A stretch of 64,000 bases of DNA from Flavobacteriales bacterium. Lineage in GTDB: Bacteria; Bacteroidota; Bacteroidia; Flavobacteriales_D; Crocinitomicaceae. Location: NCBI GenBank assembly GCA_015665275.1, contig JADFAL010000018.1:1-64000 (forward strand). Direction: 5' to 3'. Both the position numbers and the translations under genes were made by a program. This document shows, piece by piece, positions 43,914-52,505 of the stretch. Position 1 is the first letter of the stretch. Every line of letters starts with the position of its first letter. The notes under the pieces are model-generated. The model had not been told where the DNA came from and did no database searches. It saw only the letters and a program-made list of their open reading frames with translations.

Positions 43914-44960
43914 TTACCGTTTACGAAGTTCCTTGTAAATTTTCAGAAAGATTTTCCGATTCGCTTTTTTTGTCGCCTTTTTCTCAATAATTGCGTTGTT
44001 TTCAGCGGCGAGGTATACAAGATCCAACTTTAATGAAGCTTCCAGCGCTTTTGCAACATTCCCCTCTGAAATGATTCCATTCTTACCTGAGGTAATCCAC
44101 TCATGATTTGCAGGTAAGTCCGACACAATTGGAATCGCACCGGAAGCCATAGCTTCCAAAAGACTCACTGATGTTCCGTCCGAGGATGGAATGGAGATGT
44201 ATGCACTCGCACGTTGGTAATATTCCATATTGGTATCATAATCTACAAAACCTATGAATTTATACGCGCTATTAGGAAGTAAAGACGCTGCCAGTTGTTT
44301 TAATGAATCGGTGTTGTTTCCACGACCGGCAATCACCAGTTTCCAATCCTTATGATTTTGATAGAATTCTGCGAAGCCATTGATTACCGCATCGATATTG
44401 TAGAGGTCGTTATGCAGCCGGTTGGAATAAATTATGTTCTCCTTTTTCTCTAGATCGATGTCTAGTGCAGGTAAATCAATCCCGAAATTGGCAGTGGTAA
44501 AATCATTATCGCCAATCAATTCCGTAACGTTCTTTTCGATAAAGCCGGCATCTGCGGTAATCTTATCGGCACCTTTCAAAGCCTTCTGCACCATGCGTCG
44601 ATGAACAGAACTTTTATTTGGCAGCAATAGAACATCGCTCCCCCAAATAGTGAGCACCTGTGGTATTTTCCCCTTGTTTGCTTTGGCAGTTATGTAACCG
44701 TAAGAATTCGCCTGATGCACGTGAATTACATCGGGCTTGTATGCCGCAATGATATTGCGAAGTTGCTTAATGGTCTTCCAAATGGTAATGGGGTTTTTCA
44801 ATCTGAAATCCAAGACCTTGGTTTCACAAAAGTCCACAGAATTGCCAGAAACTAACAGTACCTCGTCGAAATATCCTTCTATCAAAGAATGATAATTTCT
44901 AAGGTGTACGTCACTTTTAGTGCTTCCAACAAGTAATAATCGTTTTGGACTTTTAGCCAT
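43914..44960 (-). CDS. Glycosyltransferase family 4
   Basis: Retaining GT-B glycosyltransferase of 348 residues. The N-terminal acceptor half contains DVIHVHQANSYGY; the donor half has LVIAGRGNNTDSL, then the E-x7-E-like motif region IPSSDGTSVSLLEAMASGAI, the usual sugar-nucleotide binding signature of this family. Cytoplasmic, possibly membrane-associated. Its start overlaps the end of the upstream ligase gene by 8 bases, so the two minus-strand genes form one operon within the locus. Donor and linkage unknown. Confidence 0.88.
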   Translation of the reverse strand: MAKSPKRLLLVGSTKSDVHLRNYHSLIEGYFDEVLLVSGNSVDFCETKVLDFRLKNPITIWKTIKQLRNIIAAYKPDVIHVHQANSYGYITAKANKGKIPQVLTIWGSDVLLLPNKSSVHRRMVQKALKGADKITADAGFIEKNVTELIGDNDFTTANFGIDLPALDIDLEKKENIIYSNRLHNDLYNIDAVINGFAEFYQNHKDWKLVIAGRGNNTDSLKQLAASLLPNSAYKFIGFVDYDTNMEYYQRASAYISIPSSDGTSVSLLEAMASGAIPIVSDLPANHEWITSGKNGIISEGNVAKALEASLKLDLVYLAAENNAIIEKKATKKANRKIFLKIYKELRKR

Positions 44961-46158
44961 TCTGCTTCTTTACATTTAATAATGGCCATGTTAGGCCCAA
45001 CATTGCTGCAATCAAAACCATGACTGTTTTGTCTTGATAAGGATTGTTGGTCAACGCAACCGTGACAATTATAATCAAGAATAAAAATCCTTTCTTCAGT
45101 TTCAGTGCTTCTTTTCGCCGTTTGAAATACTTCCAAAGTGGTAAGAAGAACATTCCGAGATACAGCAGTAATCCGATAGCGCCATAGCGCCACATCATCA
45201 GTATGTACTCGTTTTCTGAGTATAACTCTCTTTCGTAAAAATATTGCTTGTTTACGCCATATCCAATGATTGGACTTTCTTTTATCATTTCACCCAAAAA
45301 AGCCCAAGTTTCCAAGCGTCCCATGGCCGAGTTACTTACAACATTATTGCTGTACGAAGTGTACGAGAAGAACCCCGTAACGAGTGCCCAAGAGATCAAA
45401 TACAATCCTGCGATTGATATCAAGACCGTAGTCCATTGTTTCCAATTCCAATCGCTCAGTTGTAGCAAGGCAATAATGAGTAGAACGCCCGCTAGAGCAA
45501 CGATGGAGGTTCTAGACTGACACATCAGCATGAGTAAGATTGCTCCAAGGAACCAATAGAATTTCGATCGATTAAATTTCAATGGAAGAAAGTAGATGGC
45601 GAAAAAGGAAAGAACAATCGCGTTGATATTCGGACTCGACGCCAAACCGATCATTCGTTTAGTAGCAGGTTGCTTCAAGGAGTTCAAACCGAAAAACTCT
45701 CGGTGAATGCCTCCGTAAAGATCAGTAAGAAGTTCATTGATGTTCAGTACATTGAAGAAATGTAAGAGATTGATAGCGGCAAGTCCAAGGAAAATCTTCT
45801 TGAACCACATTTTGCTGAATCTTTCGTAATCGAGCAAAGTGAAGAAAAGCACGATACTACTGAACTTTAAAAGTTTGTAAATTTCGAAGTAATCCGCAAT
45901 GACACCCGTTCTTCCATTTAGGTGCATCGTGATAGGAATGTACAAGCAAAAGACAAGGACAATGAGCCAATACGCGTGCAACTTTATCTCCTTGAATTTG
46001 ATTACTAGAGTGATGCCAACAATCGGAATGAGGAAATCAATCAGTTGAACAGCAGGCCAACCGGACTTCAAGCGAATATCGGGAATGCACAAAACGGAGA
46101 TTAGAAGAATTCCCCCAAGCAGGTACATTAATTTGTCGAGTGTATTCGAATTCGGCAC
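44953..46158 (-). CDS. O-antigen ligase/polymerase-like membrane protein (Wzy/WaaL type)
   Basis: Protein of 401 residues (GTG 46158) or 390 (ATG 46125, which lies at the first helix). About eleven transmembrane segments. A large periplasmic loop near 265-320 contains ENEYILMMWRYGAIGLLLYL, close to the O-antigen ligase family pattern. Such proteins polymerise repeat units (Wzy) or ligate them to a lipid acceptor (WaaL). An in-frame TAA lies close upstream, so no earlier start is possible. Which reaction it performs is not decidable here. Confidence 0.8.
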   Translation of the reverse strand: MPNSNTLDKLMYLLGGILLISVLCIPDIRLKSGWPAVQLIDFLIPIVGITLVIKFKEIKLHAYWLIVLVFCLYIPITMHLNGRTGVIADYFEIYKLLKFSSIVLFFTLLDYERFSKMWFKKIFLGLAAINLLHFFNVLNINELLTDLYGGIHREFFGLNSLKQPATKRMIGLASSPNINAIVLSFFAIYFLPLKFNRSKFYWFLGAILLMLMCQSRTSIVALAGVLLIIALLQLSDWNWKQWTTVLISIAGLYLISWALVTGFFSYTSYSNNVVSNSAMGRLETWAFLGEMIKESPIIGYGVNKQYFYERELYSENEYILMMWRYGAIGLLLYLGMFFLPLWKYFKRRKEALKLKKGFLFLIIIVTVALTNNPYQDKTVMVLIAAMLGLTWPLLNVKKQNG

Positions 46159-46222
46159 TTTGCAGGGTGATTCTTAATTAATTGGAAGTCCTTGTAACAC
46201 TGATGATTCGTGACTTTCGATG

Positions 46223-46252
46223 TTGTAAAAGTAAGTATTAATTTTAATTTTG
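46223..46252 (+). promoter_or_regulatory. Promoter of the GT4-ligase-GT2 operon
   Basis: TTG at 46223-46225, 19-base spacer, perfect TAATTTTG at 46245-46252; the ATG at 46267 follows 14 bases later, giving a very short leader. Confidence 0.75.
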
Positions 46253-46266
46253 CGGGAGCATCAGAA

Positions 46267-47379
46267 ATGGAGAAAAACCCGGTATACAAGGTAGCACACC
46301 TCAGTAGTGCACACAAAGATCGTGACGTACGAATCTTCCACAAAGAATGTTCTTCTCTTGCGATTGAAGAAACGTTGGATGTTCATCTTATTCTTGCAGA
46401 CGTTGAGGAACGTGTCGAAAACGAGGTAACCATCCATAGTGTGCAGGGGGCAGGCGGAAGTCGTATGAAGCGAATGTGGTCCACGGTGAACAATGTTTAC
46501 AAGAAAGCGATTGTGTTAGACGCCGATGTTTATCATTTGCATGATCCCGAATTATTGCGCATTGCCTTGAAATTGAAACGCAAGGGAAAGAAGGTAATTT
46601 ACGATGCGCACGAAGATCTTCCAAGACAAATTCTGGGCAAAGACTACTTGAAGTTCAAGAAAACGATCAGTCGGGTTGTGGAACGCTATGAGAACCGAGT
46701 GGTTCGGAAACTGGATGCTGTGATCACCGCCACTCCTTTCATACGAGATCGGTTCAAACTAATTCATCCAAATACAATTGACATCAATAATTACCCAATG
46801 TTGAAAGAAGTTTTAACAGAGAAGGTAACGGCTGAGAAGGAGAATAAAGTTTGTTTCATCGGAGGTATTACGCGTATTCGAGGGATCGGTGAATTGGTAG
46901 ATGCGCTAGAGGAGGTAGATGTAACTTGTGCAATTGCTGGCAGTTTCCCAGAAGATTTTAAAAGTACCTTAACCAATAAAGAAGGCTGGAAGAAAGTGCA
47001 AGAGTTGGGCTTTATCAATCGCGATGAGTCTTTGAAGTTAAAAGCCGAGTCGATTGCAGGAATAGTCACTTTTCTCCCTTATCCGAATCACATCAACGCA
47101 CAGCCCAATAAAATCTTCGAATATATGGCCTCAGGTTTACCTGTAATCGGTTCTCATTTCAATTTATGGAAGGCAATTATCGAAGACAATAAATGTGGAA
47201 TTTGCGTAGATCCTGAGAATCCAACAGAGATTGCCAATGCAATTCGCTATATTCAAGAGAATCCAGAGAAAGCAATCGAAATGGGGGAGCGCGGCAGGAA
47301 ACAAGTTTTGGAGGTATACAATTGGAATGTTGAAGAAGGCAAATTGCGGACACTTTACGAATCGGTGATAGCCGAGTAA
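46267..47379 (+). CDS. Glycosyltransferase family 4
   Basis: Protein of 370 residues of the GT-B fold. It starts EKNPVYKVAHLSSAHKDRD-like and has DADVYHLHDPELLRIALKLK and YDAHEDLPRQI in the N-terminal half. The donor-site half includes CFIGGITRIRGIGELVDALE and FEYMASGLPVIGSHFNLWK, the E-containing nucleotide-sugar site. ATG 46267 is preferred to the earlier ATG because the promoter lies between them. Next gene starts 5 nt later. Sugar specificity unknown. Confidence 0.88.
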   Translation: MEKNPVYKVAHLSSAHKDRDVRIFHKECSSLAIEETLDVHLILADVEERVENEVTIHSVQGAGGSRMKRMWSTVNNVYKKAIVLDADVYHLHDPELLRIALKLKRKGKKVIYDAHEDLPRQILGKDYLKFKKTISRVVERYENRVVRKLDAVITATPFIRDRFKLIHPNTIDINNYPMLKEVLTEKVTAEKENKVCFIGGITRIRGIGELVDALEEVDVTCAIAGSFPEDFKSTLTNKEGWKKVQELGFINRDESLKLKAESIAGIVTFLPYPNHINAQPNKIFEYMASGLPVIGSHFNLWKAIIEDNKCGICVDPENPTEIANAIRYIQENPEKAIEMGERGRKQVLEVYNWNVEEGKLRTLYESVIAE

Positions 47380-47384
47380 TCTGC

Positions 47385-48629
47385 ATGAAAGATCAGTCCA
47401 CATACGATAAGAATTACTCACTGGCGGTTAGCTTAACGCTCTTCTTCTGTCTGGTAGTTCCACGATTGGCAGGCCCAGTGTTACTGCTTCTGGCGGTTTG
47501 GGTATTATTGGGTGGATTGAATGGCTACCTGAAGTTTCGCTGGAACGCTGGGCTGCTCATGTTTGCTTTGTTGTATGCGTTCTACGGTATCGGAAGTCTA
47601 TATTCGCATCACCCGGAATTGGCCGCAGAAGGAATGGTTCAAAAACTCTCCCTGCTTGTAGTCCCGATTCTCTTCTCGTTCCCGTTAAAATCAAAAGCCT
47701 TTCGATTCAATTGGCTGATTTTCTCCTTGGTCTCAGCAGTGTGCATTCTGAGCCTATACGGAATAGGGAACGGACTATACTTATACTCTCAAGGTGCAGG
47801 GTTCAGCGGATTCTTAACCGTTGGAATTTCCCCGATTCATCATCCTACATATTTCATGTGTTTCTGGATTCTGGCTATGGTTGGAACCTATGTTGGGTGG
47901 AAACGCCAGTGGAAGTATTTTAATTTGAAATGGATCATACCTTTCCTATTAATCGGTGCACTTTTTCATGTATTGAGTTTGAGTTTGGCTGGAATTCTTT
48001 ATTTGATGGTTGTTGTGGCATTCTTGGTACTCTATGAAATTGGCAAGAAGTGGAGTTGGAAGGTTTCTCTTGGGATTCTGATCCCAACCCTATTGATCGG
48101 TTATTTAGCCGTGAATTATGTTCCCATTGTCAGAGGGCAATACCAAGGAGCAAAGAAGTATTTAGATGAATATGCGGCGGCTCCGGATGATTTTATCCGC
48201 AATCGAAATCCGTGGACAGGTAGCGAAGAACGGTTGATATTATGGATCGTTTCAACGGAAATTTTGACCGAATCTCCGATGGGGTTGGGAACAAAAAATT
48301 ACGATGAAGCCATCTACAAACGACTCAAATATTACGGTCAAGATAGAATGGCTGCAAAGCACTTGAATCCGCACAATCAGTACCTAACCACTGGAATTGA
48401 AATTGGAGTAGCTGGAATTATTCTCTTCGTGGTAACCTTGCTGTATGGTGTGGTTCTCGGACTTCGAAGAAAGCATTGGTTGTTGCTCGTTGCGAGCAGT
48501 TCATTGATGTTCCATTGTCTGTTCGAAGCAATGTTAGAGCGTCAAAGCGGAATCGTGTTCTTTTGTTTGATGCTTGGCGTCTTCTACATGTATCCATTGA
48601 TGCGCACGCCTAAAAAAGAGGTCGAATGA
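47385..48629 (+). CDS. Second O-antigen ligase/polymerase-like membrane protein
   Basis: Protein of 414 residues with about twelve transmembrane helices and a periplasmic loop at about 260-330 with ERLILWIVSTEILTESPMGL, then KHLNPHNQYLTTGIEIGVAG. The HNxxL-type motif is characteristic of the Wzy/WaaL family. It is the second such protein in the locus, so one may polymerise and the other ligate, or they may serve different chains. Its stop overlaps the next ATG (ATGA), showing coupling to the GT2 gene. Confidence 0.85.
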   Translation: MKDQSTYDKNYSLAVSLTLFFCLVVPRLAGPVLLLLAVWVLLGGLNGYLKFRWNAGLLMFALLYAFYGIGSLYSHHPELAAEGMVQKLSLLVVPILFSFPLKSKAFRFNWLIFSLVSAVCILSLYGIGNGLYLYSQGAGFSGFLTVGISPIHHPTYFMCFWILAMVGTYVGWKRQWKYFNLKWIIPFLLIGALFHVLSLSLAGILYLMVVVAFLVLYEIGKKWSWKVSLGILIPTLLIGYLAVNYVPIVRGQYQGAKKYLDEYAAAPDDFIRNRNPWTGSEERLILWIVSTEILTESPMGLGTKNYDEAIYKRLKYYGQDRMAAKHLNPHNQYLTTGIEIGVAGIILFVVTLLYGVVLGLRRKHWLLLVASSSLMFHCLFEAMLERQSGIVFFCLMLGVFYMYPLMRTPKKEVE

Positions 48630-49642
48630 AGTTATCTGTTGTCATTCCTTGTCGAAACGAAGCGCCTTATATCGAGGAGTGCTTGGATGCCATATACGGA
48701 AGTGATATTTCTGATGAGGTGGAAATGTCGGTATTCGTCGTAGATGGAATGAGTGATGATGGGACCAGAGATAAGGTTCTTGAGCTAACTGAAAAGTATG
48801 TAAGACTTCATCTAGTTGATAACGAAAAGCAATTGACTCCTTATGCTTTCAATCTTGGGATCTATGCAGGAGGAAAAGCAGATTATATTCAGATTGTGGG
48901 GGCGCGACATATCATCAGCAAGAATTACCTACGCCGCTGTATAGAACATTTAAAAAGAGATGAAGCCATTTGGTGTGTTGGAGGAAGGATTCAAAACGAA
49001 TATTTGAACGAAACCGGAGAAATCATCTCAATCGCCATGGGGACGGCCTTTGGAATGGGGTTGGGCAATTTCAGAACGCTCACAAAATCTGGCTTTACGG
49101 ACACCGTAACCAGTCCGATGTACCCTTATTGGGTATTTGAAAAAATCGGATTCTTCGATGAAACATTGATTCGAAACCAAGATGACGATTTCAACTTCAG
49201 AGTAGAACAAGCTGGTGGTAAGGTGTACTATGAACATGATATCTCACTGAAATATTACGTACGTGGAAACTTCAGCGGGTTACGGCGCCAATTCTTTCAA
49301 TACGGCTACTGGAAAGTGTTCGTGAACAGAAAACACAAAGCGGTAACTACCTTGCGTCAATTGGTCCCACCTTTGTTCGTTTTATATTCAGTACTGCTCC
49401 CTTTAACTGCGTTAATAAATCCGTTATTATTTTTGATTTGTGGAGTTCCAATGATGCTGTATCTCCTATTAATGCTCTATTTCAGTGTTACACAAGCGAA
49501 GAATTTTCTCCAGTCTCCTAAATTAATTAATACATATCTGATTCTTCATTACTACTATGGTGCAGGATATTTAAAGGGAATTCTACAATTTTTAATCCTA
49601 AGAAAGAACCCCTCCGACCGCCAAAAACGCATGTCCCGATAA
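48626..49642 (+). CDS. Glycosyltransferase family 2 with C-terminal membrane helices (ExoA-like)
   Basis: Inverting GT-A enzyme of 338 residues. N-terminal motif SVVIPCRNEAPYIEECLDAI, the DGMSDDGTRD nucleotide-binding segment, and NQDDDFNFRVEQAGGKVYY with the acidic ED-like motif. Two or three hydrophobic helices at about 245-300 anchor it. It resembles succinoglycan-type glucosyltransferases. Translationally coupled to the upstream ligase; a spacer with a new -7 box separates it from wecB. Confidence 0.88.
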   Translation: MKLSVVIPCRNEAPYIEECLDAIYGSDISDEVEMSVFVVDGMSDDGTRDKVLELTEKYVRLHLVDNEKQLTPYAFNLGIYAGGKADYIQIVGARHIISKNYLRRCIEHLKRDEAIWCVGGRIQNEYLNETGEIISIAMGTAFGMGLGNFRTLTKSGFTDTVTSPMYPYWVFEKIGFFDETLIRNQDDDFNFRVEQAGGKVYYEHDISLKYYVRGNFSGLRRQFFQYGYWKVFVNRKHKAVTTLRQLVPPLFVLYSVLLPLTALINPLLFLICGVPMMLYLLLMLYFSVTQAKNFLQSPKLINTYLILHYYYGAGYLKGILQFLILRKNPSDRQKRMSR

Positions 49643-49646
49643 TGTG

Positions 49647-49654
49647 TAATTTTG
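49647..49654 (+). promoter_or_regulatory. Candidate -7 box upstream of wecB
   Basis: Perfect TAATTTTG directly after the GT2 stop, 41 bases before the wecB ATG. No matching -33 TTG is seen at the right distance. Confidence 0.4.
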
Positions 49655-49663
49655 CAGCGATTC

Positions 49664-49679
49664 CTCCAGTTAATTGGAG
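49664..49679. promoter_or_regulatory. Near-palindrome in the wecB leader
   Basis: CTCCAGTTAATTGGAG is a palindrome at 14 of 16 positions between the -7 box and the start codon. It could be an operator or an RNA hairpin; no T-run follows. Confidence 0.35.
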
Positions 49680-49695
49680 TACTTAATCAAAATCT

Positions 49696-50775
49696 ATGTT
49701 GAAAATCGTAACCATAGTTGGAGCCCGTCCACAATTTGTTAAAGCAGCTGTTCTCAGCCGAGTAGTCGGAAACCGTGAAGATGTTGAAGAAATTTTGGTG
49801 CATACCGGACAGCATTACGATCGTAACATGTCGGATGTTTTCTTCGAGGAAATGGAAATTCCCAAACCCGCTTACAATTTAGATGTTAACGGTATGGGAC
49901 ATGGCGCGATGACCGGACAGATGTTGGAAAAGATTGAAGGCGTTCTTGAGAAAGAACGACCGGATTGGGTTTTGGTGTACGGCGATACAAATTCTACTAT
50001 CGCAGGCGCTTTGGCTGCAAAAAAAATGCACATTAAAGTAGCACATGTAGAAGCAGGATTGCGCAGTTTCAATATGGAAATGCCCGAGGAGGTCAACCGA
50101 ATTTTAACGGATCGAATCTCAGATATTTTATTCGTGCCAACAGATACAGCCGTTCGCAACTTGATGAACGAAGGCTACGAAAACATTGATGTACAAATCG
50201 TTCAGTCTGGTGACGTTATGCAAGATGCGAGTCATTTTTATGCTAAAAGCTCGTCATCGAAAGCTCAACTTCCAGTAGAAAATCGCACCGGTGACTTTAT
50301 TCTATGTACCCTCCATCGCGCTGAGAACACTGACAACCCAGAGCGATTGGCTTCCATTGTCGCTGCATTAAATGAACTACACAAAGAAATCAGGGTATTG
50401 ATTCCCATTCACCCAAGAACGCGGAAACTTTTACAATCGAATAATTTGGAATTGAAGGTAGACTTGGTTGATCCCGTGGGTTACTTCGATATGATCGAGT
50501 TGCTGAAGAATTGCAAAGTCGTTCTCACGGACAGCGGGGGCTTGCAAAAAGAAGCGTACTTCTTCCAAAAGCATTGCGTCACTATGCGCGATGAAACGGA
50601 GTGGGTAGAATTGGTAGAACATGGTTACAACGTTCTAGCGGGTGCCAAAACTGATGTGATCGTAAATTCTGCGAAAGAAATGATGTCTAAGTCTTCCGAT
50701 TTCTCAAACCCTCTTTACGGCGATAGTAAGGCTGGGGAGAAGATTTTGGATGCGCTTCAAAACTTTGAAAAATAG
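49696..50775 (+). CDS. wecB: UDP-N-acetylglucosamine 2-epimerase (non-hydrolysing)
   Basis: Interconverts UDP-GlcNAc and UDP-ManNAc, supplying ManNAc for surface glycans. It has 359 residues. Signature segments: TIVGARPQFVKAA at the N-terminus, HTGQHYDRNMSDVFF, KVAHVEAGLRSFNMEMPEE and the C-terminal LTDSGGLQKEAYFF. All the usual active-site residues (including the catalytic Asp, Glu and His regions) appear conserved. With the 6-dehydrogenase at the left end of the window, ManNAcA could be made, though the two genes are 49 kb apart. Confidence 0.94.
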   Translation: MLKIVTIVGARPQFVKAAVLSRVVGNREDVEEILVHTGQHYDRNMSDVFFEEMEIPKPAYNLDVNGMGHGAMTGQMLEKIEGVLEKERPDWVLVYGDTNSTIAGALAAKKMHIKVAHVEAGLRSFNMEMPEEVNRILTDRISDILFVPTDTAVRNLMNEGYENIDVQIVQSGDVMQDASHFYAKSSSSKAQLPVENRTGDFILCTLHRAENTDNPERLASIVAALNELHKEIRVLIPIHPRTRKLLQSNNLELKVDLVDPVGYFDMIELLKNCKVVLTDSGGLQKEAYFFQKHCVTMRDETEWVELVEHGYNVLAGAKTDVIVNSAKEMMSKSSDFSNPLYGDSKAGEKILDALQNFEK

Positions 50776-50780
50776 AAAGA

Positions 50781-51992
50781 ATGATTCCATTTTCTCCACC
50801 TAGAATTGATGACAGGACGATTGAAGCTGTTTCAGAAGTATTAAAATCTGGATGGATTACTACCGGTCCGAAAACGAAACTTTTTGAGAAAGAAATTTCG
50901 GCGTATTGTGGCGTAAAGACTACCGTGGCTGTTAACTCCTGGACGATGGGAATGCAAGTGCTATTACATTGGTGGGGAATTGGCGAGGGAGATGAAGTTA
51001 TTTTGCCTGCATATACCTATTGTGCCAGTGCCAACGTCATTATTCATGCTGGAGCGAAGCCTGTTTTAGTAGATATTAATTCGGAAGATTTTAATCTGAA
51101 CACGGAAGCTGTCCGAAAGGCAATTACGCCAAATACCAAAGCAATTCTTGCGGTAGACATTGGCGGCTTTCCATGCGATTATGATAAACTAAAAAGCTTA
51201 ATCAACGAACCTGAAATCAAGAATCAATTTTCAGCTTCCAATTCGCTTCAAGAACAGTTAGGAAGAATTTTATTACTAAGTGATGCTGCACATAGTTTTG
51301 GAGCTTTAATGAATGATCAAAAGGCCGCCGCACTTGCGGATGTTTCCACTTATTCTTTTCATGCCGTAAAGAATCTCACAACTGCTGAAGGAGGTGCCCT
51401 GTGCTTCAACATGCCAGAAGGCTTTGACCACGATGAGATTTATCGGCAAATGTGTGTCAAAATATTACACGGACAGAATAAGGATGCTTTGGCCAAAACA
51501 CAAAAAGGAAACTGGCGCTATGATGTTGAAGAGCCGGGGTTCAAGTGTAATATGACTGATATTCAGGCTGCAATCGGCTTGGTGGAATTAGATCGTTATC
51601 AGGAAAACCTGGATCGCCGCAAAACGATTTTCAATCTATATGATGTTGTTTTCTCCACGGAGGAATGGGCCATCACACCATTACACACTTCGAATTCTAA
51701 ATCGTCGAGTTATCACTTATATCAGATCCGAATAAAAGATGTCTCCGAAGATCAAAGAGATGCGATCATCAAAGAAATTTTTGAACAAGATGTTTCGGTG
51801 AACGTGCATTTCCAGCCTATCCCGATGCTAACGGCTTATAAGAAGCGCGGTTACGATATAGCCGATTATCCAGAGGCGTATGGGAAGTATGCACAGATGA
51901 TTAGTTTGCCAGTATATTTTGACCTTTCTGATGAGCAAGTGGAAACTGTAATTGCTGCAGTAAAAAGTGCAGTGGTTAAAGTTTTGGGTTAA
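50781..51992 (+). CDS. DegT/DnrJ/EryC1/StrS-type sugar aminotransferase
   Basis: PLP-dependent enzyme of 403 residues that aminates a nucleotide-linked keto-sugar. SDAAHSFGA carries the pyridine-binding Asp (about 168), and YSFHAVKNLTTAEGG holds the Schiff-base Lys197. GNWRYDVEEPGFKCNMTDIQ follows, as in the family. Its substrate might be the 4-keto-6-deoxy sugar made by the RfbB homologue, but that is inference. It starts 5 nt after wecB and overlaps the convergent ArsR-type gene by 4 bases. Confidence 0.9.
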   Translation: MIPFSPPRIDDRTIEAVSEVLKSGWITTGPKTKLFEKEISAYCGVKTTVAVNSWTMGMQVLLHWWGIGEGDEVILPAYTYCASANVIIHAGAKPVLVDINSEDFNLNTEAVRKAITPNTKAILAVDIGGFPCDYDKLKSLINEPEIKNQFSASNSLQEQLGRILLLSDAAHSFGALMNDQKAAALADVSTYSFHAVKNLTTAEGGALCFNMPEGFDHDEIYRQMCVKILHGQNKDALAKTQKGNWRYDVEEPGFKCNMTDIQAAIGLVELDRYQENLDRRKTIFNLYDVVFSTEEWAITPLHTSNSKSSSYHLYQIRIKDVSEDQRDAIIKEIFEQDVSVNVHFQPIPMLTAYKKRGYDIADYPEAYGKYAQMISLPVYFDLSDEQVETVIAAVKSAVVKVLG

Positions 51993-52348
51993 TCGGTTGG
52001 CTGCATGTGGAAATACACATCGGAATAGTTCGTGCTTTCATAGTTGTTTTGTAAGGTGTTCTTCAAGTACTTTTTTGCCGCAGAAACAGCAATTGGATTG
52101 AGAATGTAATGGATCTCATTTACATGTTTCGCGTAGCCAATTATTCCCTGTTCGAAAAGAACTCTGGTGTGTCGATTAACAGTTGTCTCAGAGAGGGGCA
52201 CGGACAAGGCTATGTCTTTGCATTTTATTCTTCCTTCTTCGAGTAACAACTCGATTATAGTGAGTCTTGCCGGATGCCCTAGCGCTTTGAAAATATTTGA
52301 TAGTTGATTCGTTTGTTTGGAGAATCCTCTTCTTTGAATTGAAGCCAT
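51989..52348 (-). CDS. ArsR-type winged-helix transcriptional regulator
   Basis: DNA-binding protein of 119 residues. The winged helix lies at about 18-95: NIFKALGHPARLTIIELL, then the recognition-helix region LSVPLSETTVNRHTRVLFEQ and a short wing (AKHVNEIHYILNP). There is no obvious Cys metal site, so it is not a classic metal sensor. It is transcribed away from the sugar-transferase gene across a 157-base spacer that contains a perfect inverted repeat, and its 3' end overlaps the aminotransferase gene. Control of polysaccharide initiation is therefore an attractive guess. Confidence 0.85.
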   Translation of the reverse strand: MASIQRRGFSKQTNQLSNIFKALGHPARLTIIELLLEEGRIKCKDIALSVPLSETTVNRHTRVLFEQGIIGYAKHVNEIHYILNPIAVSAAKKYLKNTLQNNYESTNYSDVYFHMQPTD

Positions 52349-52428
52349 TTTGATTAGTGTTAGGTTAGTTATTATAGAATAAGTTAAGAATAATTACTAG
52401 CAAAAACTAATGAATGCAAAGATTTATA

Positions 52429-52444
52429 AACGCATTTTTGCGTT
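52429..52444. promoter_or_regulatory. Inverted repeat, candidate operator in divergent spacer
   Basis: AACGCA TTTT TGCGTT, a perfect six-base dyad, located 19 bases upstream of the -33 element of the sugar-transferase promoter and 81 bases upstream of the ArsR-type start. Its symmetry fits a dimeric winged-helix regulator. Confidence 0.5.
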
Positions 52445-52463
52445 GAAGGTTTTTGTCAAATTC

Positions 52464-52492
52464 TTGCAATTCCCCTATATATCTTACCTTTA
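52464..52492 (+). promoter_or_regulatory. Promoter of the initiating sugar transferase
   Basis: TTG at 52464-52466, 18-base spacer, TACCTTTA at 52485-52492 (one mismatch to TAnnTTTG), 13 bases before the ATG. Confidence 0.6.
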
Positions 52493-52505
52493 GCCCCATC
52501 ATCAA

